A stretch of 60,000 nt of DNA, from NCBI RefSeq assembly GCF_026151205.1, contig NC_087078.1:1817675-1877674 (forward strand). The letters are read 5' to 3'. Both the position numbers and the translations under genes were made by a program. Positions 31,811 to 43,052 of this stretch are shown here, one piece after another (within the stretch, counting starts at the first letter, position 1; each line of letters starts with the position of its first letter). Below the pieces are notes generated by a model. That model was not told the DNA's origin. It saw nothing but the letters and a program-made list of their open reading frames with translations, and searched no databases. The stretch is from Bolinopsis microptera (lineage: Eukaryota; Ctenophora; Tentaculata; Lobata; Bolinopsidae).

Positions 31811-32797
31811 AGCCAGGGAGTGTTTTAGATGAGATTTGTAGTGAAATCAACAAGAAATGTACGAGGAAATTCAATCTTGCAATTTGATGAACAAGAGATC
31901 AGAACGAAAGAGAAACCATGCGAATGCTTGGAAACTGTTTGTTTGTATATTGGACCAGTTCAGTATCACTGGCTAAGGAAGGCGATACCTCTTGCAGAAG
32001 AAATTGACAAGTTGAAAAGTGAGAAGATTTCAGATCAGAGTATTATCATCGATCTTCAGAATAAGGCTATTTAAAAAAGCAACAAACAGCTCAAATCAAT
32101 GCAGAATACCGTGCAAACGGAGATGAAAAGCTACTCTTCAGTCGTTAGAAAAAGCTTCAATGCTGCTTTCGCCCCGAAGAGAGATCCACGCTGCAGTTAA
32201 AAAATTGGAAAACCAGATTGAGTGAAGCAAGAACGTAATCATTTATGGTCTATCAGAATCAGAGAATCGAGCAACTGCTGAGTAATGTTGAGGAGGTTCT
32301 GAATGAAATTAGTGAGAAGCCTTTAGTCAGGGACTGCTGCTGTATTGGAGCTCCGAAAGAAAAATGTATCCAGACCAGTAAAGTTCGCATTGAGCAGTTC
32401 TGACCATGCAACACCAGTGATCAGAAACACCAGTACACTACGCTCAAGGAGGGGAACAGCTCAGTTTACATCTGCCCTGATAGGACTGCCACAGAACGAA
32501 AAGCTAATAAAAAGCATGTAGAAGAACTGAGACTGAAACGAACTACAGAGCCTGACAAGGTTTCATAGTATTAGGACAATAAGATAGTCAGCTTGTAGAG
32601 AGTATAACTAGAGGCGAGACTGTCTAAATGATTATTCCTCCTTATCTAAATTATAAACATTATTATTGATTTCGATCTTGACGTGTGACCATAATTTTTG
32701 AGGCCATTACTTGCCAATGATGTCAATGTTATTCAGGATTACCACTTTTGAACACAATAAAAGTATCCTTGTATCCTTGTATCCTTGTATCCTATCA
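31811..32797 (+). mobile_element. ORF1-only LINE-derived element, copy 2 (5'-truncated)
   Basis: Begins at AAAGCCAGGGAGTGTTTTAG, matching copy 1 from about 5249, and ends in the same tail, (GTATCCTT)n, at 32763-32797. The ORF1 region has many frameshifts: an open piece at 31829-32074, then stops, with the conserved CPDRTA..R block recognisable near 32470-32500. Copy 2 lacks the first ~125 bp of copy 1, as expected from incomplete reverse transcription. Confidence 0.65.
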
Positions 32798-33417
32798 GGT
32801 CCAGTTACTACAATGCCGTAGCCAAATCTGTTGAAGGCAATATAAACATTACCATCTTGAGGATGAACTGATCAATCTTTACTGGTTGGATAATGGATAT
32901 AGAGAAGAGGATTGAATTCAAAATCTCACTACAAAATCTCACAAATCCATACTAGATTGGCTCCAACTTATCTGCAAGATATGTTCGGATTTATGTTTGG
33001 TGTAGGTAGCCTCTCTGTAGTAAGCTTCTAAGATGTACAATCAATTTGCTAATTCTTTGAAAATCTTTAAAGCTCTTCTAAAACTTTGTCGAAAAACTAT
33101 TCAAGTCTAATTTGGTGAAAGACCTTCAATTTTAAAAAATATAACCTAATCGAATATTTTGAAATGGCCACAACCCATTTAAATATTTTAGTTTCTCTTA
33201 TTCCGTCACATCTTACTATACATTTCTAAACAAAGTAATCGTATAGTATCAATTAAACCAATTCAGTATCAACAAACCACGATTAAAACTATGTAGAAGA
33301 TAAGAGGTATGTCACAAATAGAGCCGACTCTGGGGAAAAAGCATATGAAAAAAAACCATGGGAAAATTTGAAAATGAATGGGAAACCCCACACAAAGAAA
33401 ATAAAAATTAAAAAAAC
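32798..33417. other. Non-coding spacer
   Basis: No gene recognised; becomes very A-rich from about 33340. Confidence 0.35.
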
Positions 33418-33972
33418 AAAAGTAAACCAAAATTACACATCAAAAAGAAAAACCAAAATGGGGTTAAAAAGGGGCTTCGAAATTCGCCCAAAAAATACTG
33501 AAAAACACCCTAAATTTTATTGTGGAAAAAAAAGCTTTTAAAGGGGTTTTAAAGCGCCGATTTTCATACCACGGGGGAAAATATTCGAAAAATATGCGCG
33601 GGCACCAAAATTTTGGGTTCCTTTAAACTGAATTTTTTGGTCAAAATTATTTTAAAATTTATACTTTAATTAATTGTTTTACAAATATAAACAAAAAATT
33701 TCCAAAAAAATAGCATATAAGAACCAAAAAAAAATTTGCCCGCAAAAAAGCCCAAAATTTTTCCATTTTTTTGGTTTTTTACCTCAGAAAAATAAGGGAT
33801 TTTTTTTATTTTTACAAAATCTTTTTGGCGGCTGTCTTTTTAGCTCTTTCATGCACGTTTTGCCGACATAACCAACAAAATATAACTTGACTCCAAAATA
33901 TCAAAAAACATGGTTTTTTGGCCTATTTTTGGCCACAAACATCGGTTTTTTGCCAATTTTTACCCCAGAACA
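33418..33972. repeat. Dispersed repeat, copy 2
   Basis: Collinear with 7990-8650. Differences are dominated by longer homopolymers in this copy (for example GCGCGGGCACC against GCGCGGCACACC, and extended A, G and T runs). That pattern may be decay or base-calling error. Confidence 0.6.
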
Positions 33973-34071
33973 TGCAGGTCCAATCATTTTAAAACCACTT
34001 TCAATCGATTCTACGGTCAAAAATGCTCTAGTAAGGTGTATCTCTGGGTCCCTAGCGTATCGAGCAGACAA

Positions 34072-34092
34072 TGCCCGTAAGAGCCTCTACTA
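34072..34092 (-). repeat. 21-bp block shared with 14377-14397, inverted
   Basis: Exact inverted copy of a 21-bp block at 14377-14397 (TGCCCGTAAGAGCCTCTAC then TA here). Probably an end of a dispersed repeat family. Confidence 0.55.
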
Positions 34093-34623
34093 ATATTCTT
34101 ACATTAATTAAACATTCAAACATCTCTTGAATTATTTAAACATTTACATTCATATTAACCAGACTAGGTTCACAACGAAAATTGCAGTGCACGATTTTAA
34201 ATCATAGGTGACATATTTTTGAAAAATAAGTTTTCCAATCTAAGTGGATCTATACGGATTTGCTATAATTTACAATGTTTTCCTGCCCTATTGACGTCAT
34301 TTCAAAGTTTCCACTCATGGGTCATGTTCTAGAACCATAATATAATATATCACACTTCTCAAATTTAGTATGTTTTATACTTTATTTTTTAACCAATGTT
34401 ACTAGTGTTCATAATTATGAATGAGGAGTACCAGAAACCATTTTTAACCCTAAATAGTATCCTATATTGGCTGAATACTTCTAATGAAAAACAATATTTT
34501 TACATTTTGATAATTCTAAATATTTTGGCAGGACCCCTCATCTAACCCTCGATCACGGTTTTAGACACAGAAGACATAACACAAATGTTTCACTTCGCCT
34601 AGATACAGTTATGTATCCTTAAA

Positions 34624-34715
34624 ACTCTAATCTCCCTAGACTTGGTGACATTGGGAATCGAACACTGAACTTTCCGCACAGAATGCGAAGCTCTAACCAC
34701 ATTTCTATTCATACC
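34624..34715 (-). repeat. tRNA-derived SINE-like fragment
   Basis: On the minus strand, TGGTTAGAGCTTCGCATTC is followed by a B-box-like GTTCGATTCCC about 20 bp later. Stems do not pair, so it is not a functional tRNA. Confidence 0.4.
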
Positions 34716-34871
34716 AAGTCATGTTCAATGATGGTATTACAGCTCCCATATTTAGAATTATCATAATGTATATTTTCGCTGCTGTATTAACATAAAAATT
34801 AGTACAATTTCAGCTATGAATTAACAAATCAGCATCTAGCATAGTGATGTTGTAACCCTGAGTTTGACAGA

Positions 34872-35516
34872 ATGAACAACAATAACAACAGTAACAACAG
34901 TGAGGCAAAGCATACTGAGCTTCAACCATTCTTCAGAGACCATGAATTGTTTGCAGAGTACAAACTTCTTTGCAACAATGTACCCTCTGGAGTTTATGTA
35001 GTCCCTTCTTTCAAGTCGTTGCAAGTGTGGCATGGAATGATTTTCATCAAAATTGGAATGTTCGCTGATGGATGTTTTAAATTTAATCTATACATTCCTG
35101 ACAATTTTCCATATTCAAGACCGTCATTACGGTTTATAACTCCTGTGTTTCATCCACAAGTTAAGTCTACTGGAGAACTTAATCTTGCTAAAGCATTCCC
35201 TACTTGGACTCCACGAAAAGACAGGATTTGGCATTTGTTGAGATACACTAAAAGATGCTTTTTTTCTATAAACACATTTGATTCTACAAACCCTGCTGCT
35301 GCTGAAGCTGTCCATAAGAGTATCGACACATTTAGGAGTCAAGCAAAGTTGTGTGTGGAAAAGTCAATAAAACTATTCAACAAAACTGAGGAAAGTGATA
35401 TAACTCCTGCGGATGATGGAAATGTTTTCAATGTTAAACCTCTTTCATCTCAAGAGCTGGAAAAAATTAAAGAAAAGCTTTTATCTGGTGTCAAAACCCC
35501 ATTTTCTTTGGCTTAG
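34872..35516 (+). CDS. AKTIP: AKTIP / FTS, inactive E2-like subunit of the FHF complex
   Basis: Single-exon protein of 214 residues related to AKT-interacting protein (Fused toes). After an Asn-rich head (residues 2-9), the ubiquitin-conjugating fold runs about 18-165: FFRDHELFAEYKLL, GVYVVPSFKSLQVWHG.IFI, DGCFKFNLYIPDNFPYSRP, FITPVFHPQVKSTGEL and IWHLLRYTKRCFFSI. The catalytic Cys expected after HPN is absent (HPQ...GELNL), as in known AKTIP. In animals AKTIP joins Hook and FHIP proteins as a dynein adaptor on endosomes; I infer the same here. The human protein is about 290 residues, so the N-terminus is shorter. ATG 34872 is preceded by an acceptor-like GACAG ending at 34870. A poly(A) signal is at 36356. 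Confidence 0.9.
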   Translation: MNNNNNSNNSEAKHTELQPFFRDHELFAEYKLLCNNVPSGVYVVPSFKSLQVWHGMIFIKIGMFADGCFKFNLYIPDNFPYSRPSLRFITPVFHPQVKSTGELNLAKAFPTWTPRKDRIWHLLRYTKRCFFSINTFDSTNPAAAEAVHKSIDTFRSQAKLCVEKSIKLFNKTEESDITPADDGNVFNVKPLSSQELEKIKEKLLSGVKTPFSLA

Positions 35517-36398
35517 AAAAGTTACTCTTTGATAGATTGATTGGACAACTTTTTTGTGATGTTTTAGGATGAGTATTGAGTATCCTCATAGTTTGATTAG
35601 AGGGAAGTATTAGCAGTGTTTTTATTTGTATTGAAATGTGTCATAATATTTGTTTTCATGACACCGTCTGAGTTAATCATTTGATTTTAAATTTTACAAT
35701 GTTTTCCAGTTTCTTCTGAGATTTAGCTAGTTTTTATAACTAGGCTGTGGTTTACTAACTGTAAGTGCTAACCAGGCTTCTTACACAATAATTACTCCAG
35801 TTATTATGTTATAATATCAACTGTTTTATTCAATATCAAATTTAATATCAAAATATTAGTTATAAATAATGATTATGCTACAATTTAAACTAAAGCTTGT
35901 TTGTTTAAATCCTGCATTTCTCAACCATTATAATTATCCAGACAAAGACCTTTTCTAGGAGGTTTCAAGGAATGAATTAATATATTATACAGTGGAATAC
36001 CCATTGTTTTCAGATGTTTCTTGGAGACTGTAATGAATTTGAAGTAATGTAATTGGAGACAGTATATAATATTGTTTTCAGTGTAATTAGGAGGTGCCTA
36101 GTTGTATTTTTTAACAAATTTCGAAGATAAATTAATTGCATATTTTATTTGAATGCAATATTACAAGGATCATTTTTTTGTGCATCGTAATTGACTTGTT
36201 TTATTGCTTATCCTTACAATCTTGAAATAGATGTTGCCTGATCATGTATCAGAATCTTAACAGTAAAATTAAAATACTTTGAATTGTCATGTGAAATCAC
36301 CATACTGTTATACAATAACCCAGTCTATGAGCCAAAATCTTATAAACCTTATTTCAATAAATATTTGAGGTTTAACATATTACACTTTTTAGCCATCA
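35517..36398 (+). other. Long AKTIP 3' UTR and intercistronic junction
   Basis: No coding sequence. Ends with AATAAA (36356-36361) and, 30 bp later, a T-rich splice acceptor AG (36391-36392) for the next gene on the same strand. Confidence 0.55.
36356..36361 (+). terminator. Poly(A) signal AATAAA, probably of AKTIP
   Basis: Canonical hexamer. Cleavage 10-25 nt downstream would fall at about 36370-36387, immediately before the acceptor of the next gene. Confidence 0.6.
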
Positions 36399-39300
36399 AT
36401 GCAAAATAATGACGAAGAAAAGGATGACGTAGAAAACATCCATCCGGACAGTAAATATGATAATTGGACCATCAGAAGTTATGTAAGTTGCTCTTAATTT
36501 GATCACTGCACCATGGCCATATATATATTTTTCGTTGCTGTACTCCTACACATTAAAAGTCGGTGTTGATTAGATCTTCGAAATTCTTTGCATCATTTAT
36601 TAAACATCGTTATCTCAAATTATTTGTTATATAGTAGTGTTGAAAGTATTAAAATATATATATCACAAAAATATCGTCTAATATCTATAAAATGAAAACT
36701 TACAATAATTGAATTTGTCATCTAATAGTAATGTCATGATTGAATATTTAAGCCCTAGTCGGCATTGAGTTAAAACTAAAGTGTATGTTCCTTCCTCAGG
36801 ACGTGAAGACAAAGTATGAAGATATTCCCCAGTGGATGAAAATGTATGCTGAGTCATCTACTGATACTCATGAGTTCTTCAAGGTAAGTGTTACAGTGTT
36901 ACAGTGTTACAGTGTTACAGTGTTACAGTGGTACAGTGTTACAGTGTTACAGTGTTACAGTGTTACATAACCTCTCAGTGTTTTCCCAGACATTTTAAAT
37001 GTTTAGAACTTTGATAGAATAATTGTTGTTTAGGTATACTGGGTTGTGATATATTAAAGTCATTATTGTAACGGTATATTAGAACCAGACAGAAACAAAA
37101 TGTGAAGGGTCTAACTTATCTTTCTTCAAAATAATTGGCTGGTTTTCAGTTTGATAAATTCGAGTACAAAGAATTGGATGACTGGCAGAAAATGTTACTG
37201 AAACTTTACAGAGAGGATCTAAGAAAAGTAATACGCTACTATGAGGTTTGTACTCAAGTTTATGGCAAGCACCAAATAGATGTAACTTATTTAACTATGG
37301 TATAACGTATGCATCTTTATATCACCCACCATCTTCACTTACTTAAAGAAGCTATTTAGTTTTGCAGTATTTAGTTTCTGCCATCTGCAACAAGAGAATG
37401 TTAGCTCATTGAGACATACGTTTCAGCGCACTGTGCTATTGCCACAGAAATTTCTATAAAATCGAATGTGGATACATTTGTATCTAATCAACAAGAACAT
37501 GAGCCCGTATTGCGAGTGGCTATAATTTATCAAACTAATCGCATTTGGTTTCTTTAAGATCTACATGCCTGTCACCTGAGACTAATACTTTGCCATTCTT
37601 ACATTCAGTTACCCAAAAAACACGTACGTCATTCCTAAAATTTACCATAAACGTTCCTTTCTCCTTGCACAGGATTACAGAGCCTCCCTGCTGCGAGAGA
37701 TAATAGAGAGGACAAAGAGAGAAGGAGAGCAGGTCTCCCCTGATGTGGAGCTTTCTGACAGACACACTGTTTGTAATGATCAGGTTAGAATAGTGTTTCA
37801 AATAATATATTTATATAGATCCGTACATTTGGAAGTTTTTTAAAGGTGTTTCGATATTCATTATTCAAGAAGAATTTATATCTTTCTAAGAAGATATTGG
37901 TTTGAACTAGATCATGATATTTTGATCGGTATATTATTATAATGATATGTCAAAAAACATGTTGTAGTGTGTTTCCAGTTCTAAATTATAATATGCATTT
38001 CACTCTCAAGATATACGAATGTTATCATGACTTACCAGAGATAAAAGATAGAAAAATAAATCAGACAGATTCAGTCTCCCCTGAGACTAACCAGACAACA
38101 GACCCAGGTCCCTCCACAGATTCTACTAACGATCCAATAACAGACTACATAGCCAGAGAAATGCAAGCCAGTATTTCCAGTAACACAAGCAACACTTTTG
38201 ATCACAGCCGTGCTAAATTTGACAAAAGTCTCAACAAATTTAGTTCTAATCTGGATGGTATCGTTAGCGAGCTGTCGGAAATCGGCCAAAGGTTTGATTC
38301 CGTATCTGAAACTTTAAACCGACTACTCACTCCAGACATACCACAAAGTCCTGATATTCATACCTATGACGAAGAAAGGACTGAAGTCGACTTTATCTCA
38401 GAAATTCCACTTGAGGATGCTGTTTCTGACCCCACCACCTCTTGTAGCATCACCACCTCAAACATTTCCGATATTTTGTCTTGCGTGGCTCCACTTCCTA
38501 AATCTGACCGTTTCTTAAGGTTTTCTTTGACAATGAGCACCCAAGAGGAACTCGGAACCTTTTCTGCATTCAATGTCTTCAAGTCAAATATACTCAATAT
38601 ATACGATAGGCCTGAAATTGAAGGATCAGAATTTCCACCGTTCTGATACCATAAATTCGTGTATTTCAGAGCTGAACAGTTTTGTAGCTGTAAGTTATAG
38701 TTTAGATTTTAACTACATAATTTTTGTGGTGTTTTTAACGACTTTGTACTAGCTTGGCCACGAAAGGTTCGTAACCTACGTTTTAACCCAATTTAATTTC
38801 ATTCAACGTTCTTGTAACTGTGGCTATCTAGGTGTTAACCTCCGAATATTTCAGACGGAGAAACCAACAGTATCACTGGAAGACAAACACCAACTAAAAA
38901 CTCTGATGTCCCTGGACAATCACCTTCCCATCGACAACAAGTTATCACCGGACAGGTTGTCTATTGCGAAACTATCACCCCGGAGGCTGTCACCTGTGGG
39001 AATGAAAATGTCTACTGGTGACCCGATGTCACCAAGCAACACCTTGTCACCTAGCGACACCGTGTCACCTAGCGACACGCTCTACGCTGGCAACAATTTA
39101 CCTGGTCTTGCACCCTCTCCCAGTTCTGTGAAGTTTAAAAGATTTGGACAAAGAAAAGTTTCGACTACAGCTAGATCACATAACCCTGTAAGTGAACAAC
39201 GCGCAATAATTGTTGTCTTATTGCCTTCCTCTCAGCTTTGTTTACAATTTATTTACTGTTCATATTATTTCGACTGGAAAGTTATATCAGAAACCAATCA

Positions 39301-39845
39301 GGAGGACATGTTGAAAGCGGTAGAAGATTACCAAACTCGGCGACAATCTGATGAAAGTCATGAAACACCCCAGAGCAAAGAACCAGAGATCACTACCTCG
39401 ACAGGCCCCACTCCAACCACCCCCAACCTTGATACAAAATCAAACAGTTTTCTTGCCTTCAATTCTCCTAAATCCCCTCTCGAACTAGATGGCAGTTTTT
39501 CAGAAGTTAAAAGTAACGGTTCAACAGGAAGTTTTGGATTCCTCGGAGCTTCCGAGGAATCTATCAAAGAATTTGAATCTCCCAAACTAGAACGGTAAGA
39601 TGAAGTCAGGTCTCTGTTACATTACTCGATTTTTAAGATGTTGTTAAAAACAATCATTGCAAAATTCAAGGTATGTAAAGAACGATGAACATTCCTTAAC
39701 AAAACTCTCCTACTTCAGAAGAGGAAGAGGACGACGGAAACCACGGGGGAAGTTACATTCTAGCTTGTTTAACACTGAAAACATCGATCAGAACAACAGA
39801 CCAAACGACTTTCCCTCTCCCCAGCATATCAGGTTAAGCGTCTGA
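36399..39845 (+). CDS. Unrecognised multi-exon gene with two possible 3' ends
   Basis: Four shared exons, all phase 0 with good GT/AG signals: 36399-36482, 36800-36883, 37150-37245 and 37673-37783. They encode an acidic head and a helical, charged region (KTKYEDIPQWMKMY, DDWQKMLLKLYREDLRKV). Two continuations keep frame. A: exon 38011-38646 with stop (total 336 residues), Ser/Thr-rich with a possible coiled coil (FDKSLNKFSSNLDGIVSEL). B: exons 38855-39187, 39302-39594 and 39719-39845 (total 375 residues), with repeated Ser-Pro/Thr-Pro sites (LSPDRLS, LSPRRLSP, MSPSN, LSPSD) and a basic RGRGRRKPRGK near the end. The exact fit of B (1,128 nt) supports it. The 39188-39301 intron has no stops and could be retained. 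No signal peptide or membrane span; family unknown. Confidence 0.65.
36884..36966. repeat. 8-bp microsatellite (GTTACAGT)n at an intron donor
   Basis: About ten units of GTTACAGT begin within 6 bp of the GTAAGT donor of exon 2 of the unrecognised gene. Confidence 0.85.
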
Positions 39846-40645
39846 ATGCTTATTTAGAGTTAGAGGGAAGCGTTGGGTGAGGTAGGAGGGGGTACTATCC
39901 TTTAAATTTATTTAACGCGGAAATCGTAATAATATGCACGAACTCAGGTCTACCAGAAAGCTCACTCAAACGCATGTCTGTTGAGTAAAGGGGCCCCGCG
40001 GTTCGAATATGGGTTGAGAACAAGTACAGGTTGCCACAGGCCACTATATGTTAAATAATATGTTACATTTCAGTGAATATATTATGGGATGGGAATATTT
40101 TAACCAGGTTTAGTCAGAACAAAACCCTGACCGCATAGCATGTAAGGATGCGTCTAACGGCTTAAATAGTTTAAATGGTATAGCTCAGGCGGGAAATGTA
40201 CACAAAATAACTTAAAGGACTTCATTCTCACGGACAGTACTGAAACTGACATTCTGTCTCCTGTCCCCCTTGCTGTTAGTATGTTGACCTTTCGTGATTA
40301 GCGTAATTAGTGTAAATTAGTGTAAATAACTATAATTCCCAGTAGAGCTCTTCTTGATTTGGTAATGTAAGTGGGCAGCAGTCAGCACCACAGCAAATCA
40401 GCTGTTTTAACCATAGTTTTAGTACATAGTATCTGAGAGTTTTAACCATCTTAGCAAAAACGTTTCGCATCAGATTTTCTACACAAACTTAATCTGTGAA
40501 GAACATCAACCTTTTGTTTCCTTTCCAAGATTGTAGCCCGTAGAATTTTCAGTATAGTGTTTGGAGGCTCTTTTGTTCTGTTACTAGGGACTATATTATA
40601 AATTAGGTTTATGTGGAACATCTGCGGGACCCCTGCGGGACCTGA
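39846..40645. other. Non-coding spacer with a weak tRNA-like B box
   Basis: A B-box-like GGTTCGAATATGG lies at 39999-40011 with no matching A box or stems. No genes recognised. Confidence 0.35.
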
Positions 40646-40666
40646 CCCCCCCCCCCCCCCCCCCCC
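40646..40666. repeat. 21-bp poly(C) run
   Basis: Uninterrupted C run; like the G runs at 14986, 44815 and 57297, one of several long G/C homopolymers in this AT-rich window. Confidence 0.9.
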
Positions 40667-40691
40667 GACATCTGATGACATAAATTTCCAT

Positions 40692-40765
40692 ACTAGGTGG
40701 GATTCGAACTTGCTACCTTCTAGTTTATCCTGACAACCTAGCTGAGCTACCCAACTAAATCTAAT
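40692..40765 (-). repeat. tRNA-derived SINE-like or tRNA pseudogene
   Basis: On the minus strand: acceptor-like TAGTTGG and CCACCTA pair at 6 of 7 positions around TAGCTCAGCTAGG (A box) and GTTCGAATCCC (B box), about 73 nt in all. D and T stems do not pair, so I call it a tRNA-like repeat, not a gene. Confidence 0.45.
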
Positions 40766-41282
40766 TACATTCTTATAAAATATGTATTTAGTTGCTCATC
40801 TAATAGGTTTCCAACATTACAATCTTTACAATGTAAAATATGCAACTAGCAGCCGGATAGATTAGCGCAGACACAAGAATTAGTCGTTTGACTCCGAACT
40901 TCAAACTCTGAAGTAATGAATAAGTAATATAAGTAATAGTATATATAAGTAATAACGATTGAGTAGTGAGTGAGAGTATTAAGTAAGAGGTTCCTGCTCA
41001 TATAGCGAGACAAGATCGTTAGTAGACTAGTAACATTCCAGGTGCGGTGGCTGCAGCCCATAGTTCATTTGATTTATAAAATACATGATCGGCCCCTTTT
41101 TTAAACGTCTATATTTGTATATTTTAAGAAAGTCTATACGTGCATCGTGCATCGTGCATCGTCTGAAGCAAGTTAGATTTTTTGTTTCAACTTTTCTGCA
41201 GTTTTGAACGAAGTTTCGAGTACCCAAGTTGCTGCAGCGAGTAATATCCATCATAAGTTATACTTCATTTACTTTAATGTGA
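40766..41282. other. Non-coding spacer
   Basis: AT-rich. A short CGTGCAT repeat lies at 41141-41160. No genes. Confidence 0.35.
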
Positions 41283-41470
41283 GATTCTCGGGTACAATCT
41301 CCTCAATGATTGTCATCCATTCTGCACGATCGAGCATAGCCACCCAAAGTTGATCACCGGCTTCAATTTCGGTATCTCGAACTTCAGTAAATAAATATGT
41401 TGGAGGCCTTCTACAGCGGCCAGCTTGAGGAATGGGCCTAAATAGGTTTGTTGAGATTGTCTGATCTTAA
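41283..41470 (-). pseudogene. LINE ORF2 C-terminal remnant
   Basis: Minus-strand translation reads PQAGRCRRPPTYLFTEVRD then LWVAMLDRAEWMTIIEEIV. The Arg/Pro-rich run followed by a (D)RAEW.TII tail matches the end of RTE/CR1-like ORF2 proteins. Short, with no start and no RT motifs. Confidence 0.45.
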
Positions 41471-43024
41471 ACAATCGTCTGCAAAGCAAGCACTTTATTG
41501 GGCTTTGACGGAGACAATAGCAGAAAGGTCACAATAAATTTTACCAAGTTTTTAACTTTGAGTGTAAAGAATAATTGTTTCATTGTGTGTAATGCTAAAA
41601 CTGTCTGACGACATCACGTAATAATTGTCTCATGTCTGAACCATTAATTAGATATGACCGACTTGTAATGAAATGACATCCGAGACCTCATCAGAACCAA
41701 ATAAGAATGCGAAATATGGACAAAACACACGATATGTTCCCTGAACAGGTCACAATCTCTGTGCTCGTTTCTCATTAATCCGTACTGTGACAAAGTCTAG
41801 ATTTGGAATCCTTCATGGTAACGAGATCAGACTTTACAGAGCTGAGGTGTGCGACTATGACTTTGTAATATAAGCCATGCTGATTCGCTGAACCCCCTCC
41901 CATATCTCAACTAGTTTCTCGGCCCTTTATTGACTGTATTTTAGTATTTAGAACGATTATAAGTCTTTAACATTTTATAAGTGATGAAAGTATTATTCAG
42001 TAGAAAAAGTTTTATTTAAGTGAACAAAATTAAATGCGGCGGCCAGAATTTGTCTTTCTTTTGGAGTGGGTATGAAATATCGGGCTGGTTATTAGATATT
42101 TGGGTTTAAATATGATATTCAACTAGCTCGTATCTAGACGGTATGTAATGCATAAATCATGACAGCTGAAAGAAATCAGAGGGTATGTTTGATCCCGTAT
42201 GGTCGACGGTACGGTTTGCCCTTTGTTAGTTAATCTTATATTATTGTGGCTGGACAATGGATATGGATATGAGTATCATTATTCCATACTGTAATTACAT
42301 AATTCCATCCGGGCATTTCTAATTCAGATAGCTCGTGTCAAACGGCATTTAAATTTCATTATTAATTGGTAGTGATCGCATGTGTGTCGTCTATTCGCTA
42401 GAGTATTCAGCGACTTAGTCTTTGACAATTGAAAACCTACCGTTATTTACGCTGTGTTACAAATCTATCTGAATAATTAAAGTCTTTAATTTGTTATTTG
42501 AATTTCGTCAACTAACGACAATCACTCTCCGACTGAGGTAGAATCCCCAGAAAGGCAGCAGATCGGCAGAAGTTTAGGGGAAAATTTGAGGCCAAAGAGG
42601 AAATGTTGAGAAGGCCTGACCTTTTTTGTGGCACATTTTTAGGAAGCAAACATTGTATTGCGAGGAAATTTAAAACTTTTTGGATGGCAGAATCCTTACT
42701 GGGGCCTTTGAGAATCTTATATTCGGCTGAGGTCGGCGATTTTCTGAAACTAAATGTTAGATGAATATTTGCTTTTCTAGATAAGCCTACAGGAACTTTA
42801 CTTCGGAACTCTTTCTCTATGTTGACAATGCTTAGATTTTTTAGCGCAAACGTAAAATACCACGTTGGCAAAAACAGAATACAGTTTCATTTAAACATGT
42901 TAAAATACCAAACATTTCCACTTTTGAATTAAATAATTGAAAAACGGTGAATGATACTTAATTCTTTATCAAGTTTCTTGAAGCAGAAAATTCTGGATTA
43001 TGAATTTTGATGACCACCTTAGCA
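41471..43024. other. Non-coding interval
   Basis: No gene recognised. The 119-codon minus-strand frame at 42512-42871 has no domain I know and no splice or promoter context. Confidence 0.35.
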
Positions 43025-43052
43025 ACGTCTGTGGCTTCATAGCCACAGACGT
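43025..43052. repeat. Perfect 12-bp stem hairpin
   Basis: ACGTCTGTGGCT and its exact complement around a TCAT loop. Could be the core of a small foldback element or a structured RNA element. Confidence 0.6.

Noticed and set aside
38662-38691. 20-nt micro-exon (after TTTCAG, before GTAAGT)
   Set aside because: Its length breaks the frame into exon 38855 unless exon 38011 ends in another phase, for which I find no donor before its stop.
42512-42871. 119-codon minus-strand frame as a gene
   Set aside because: No recognisable domain, no splice or promoter context, and the length is reachable by chance in a 60-kb window.
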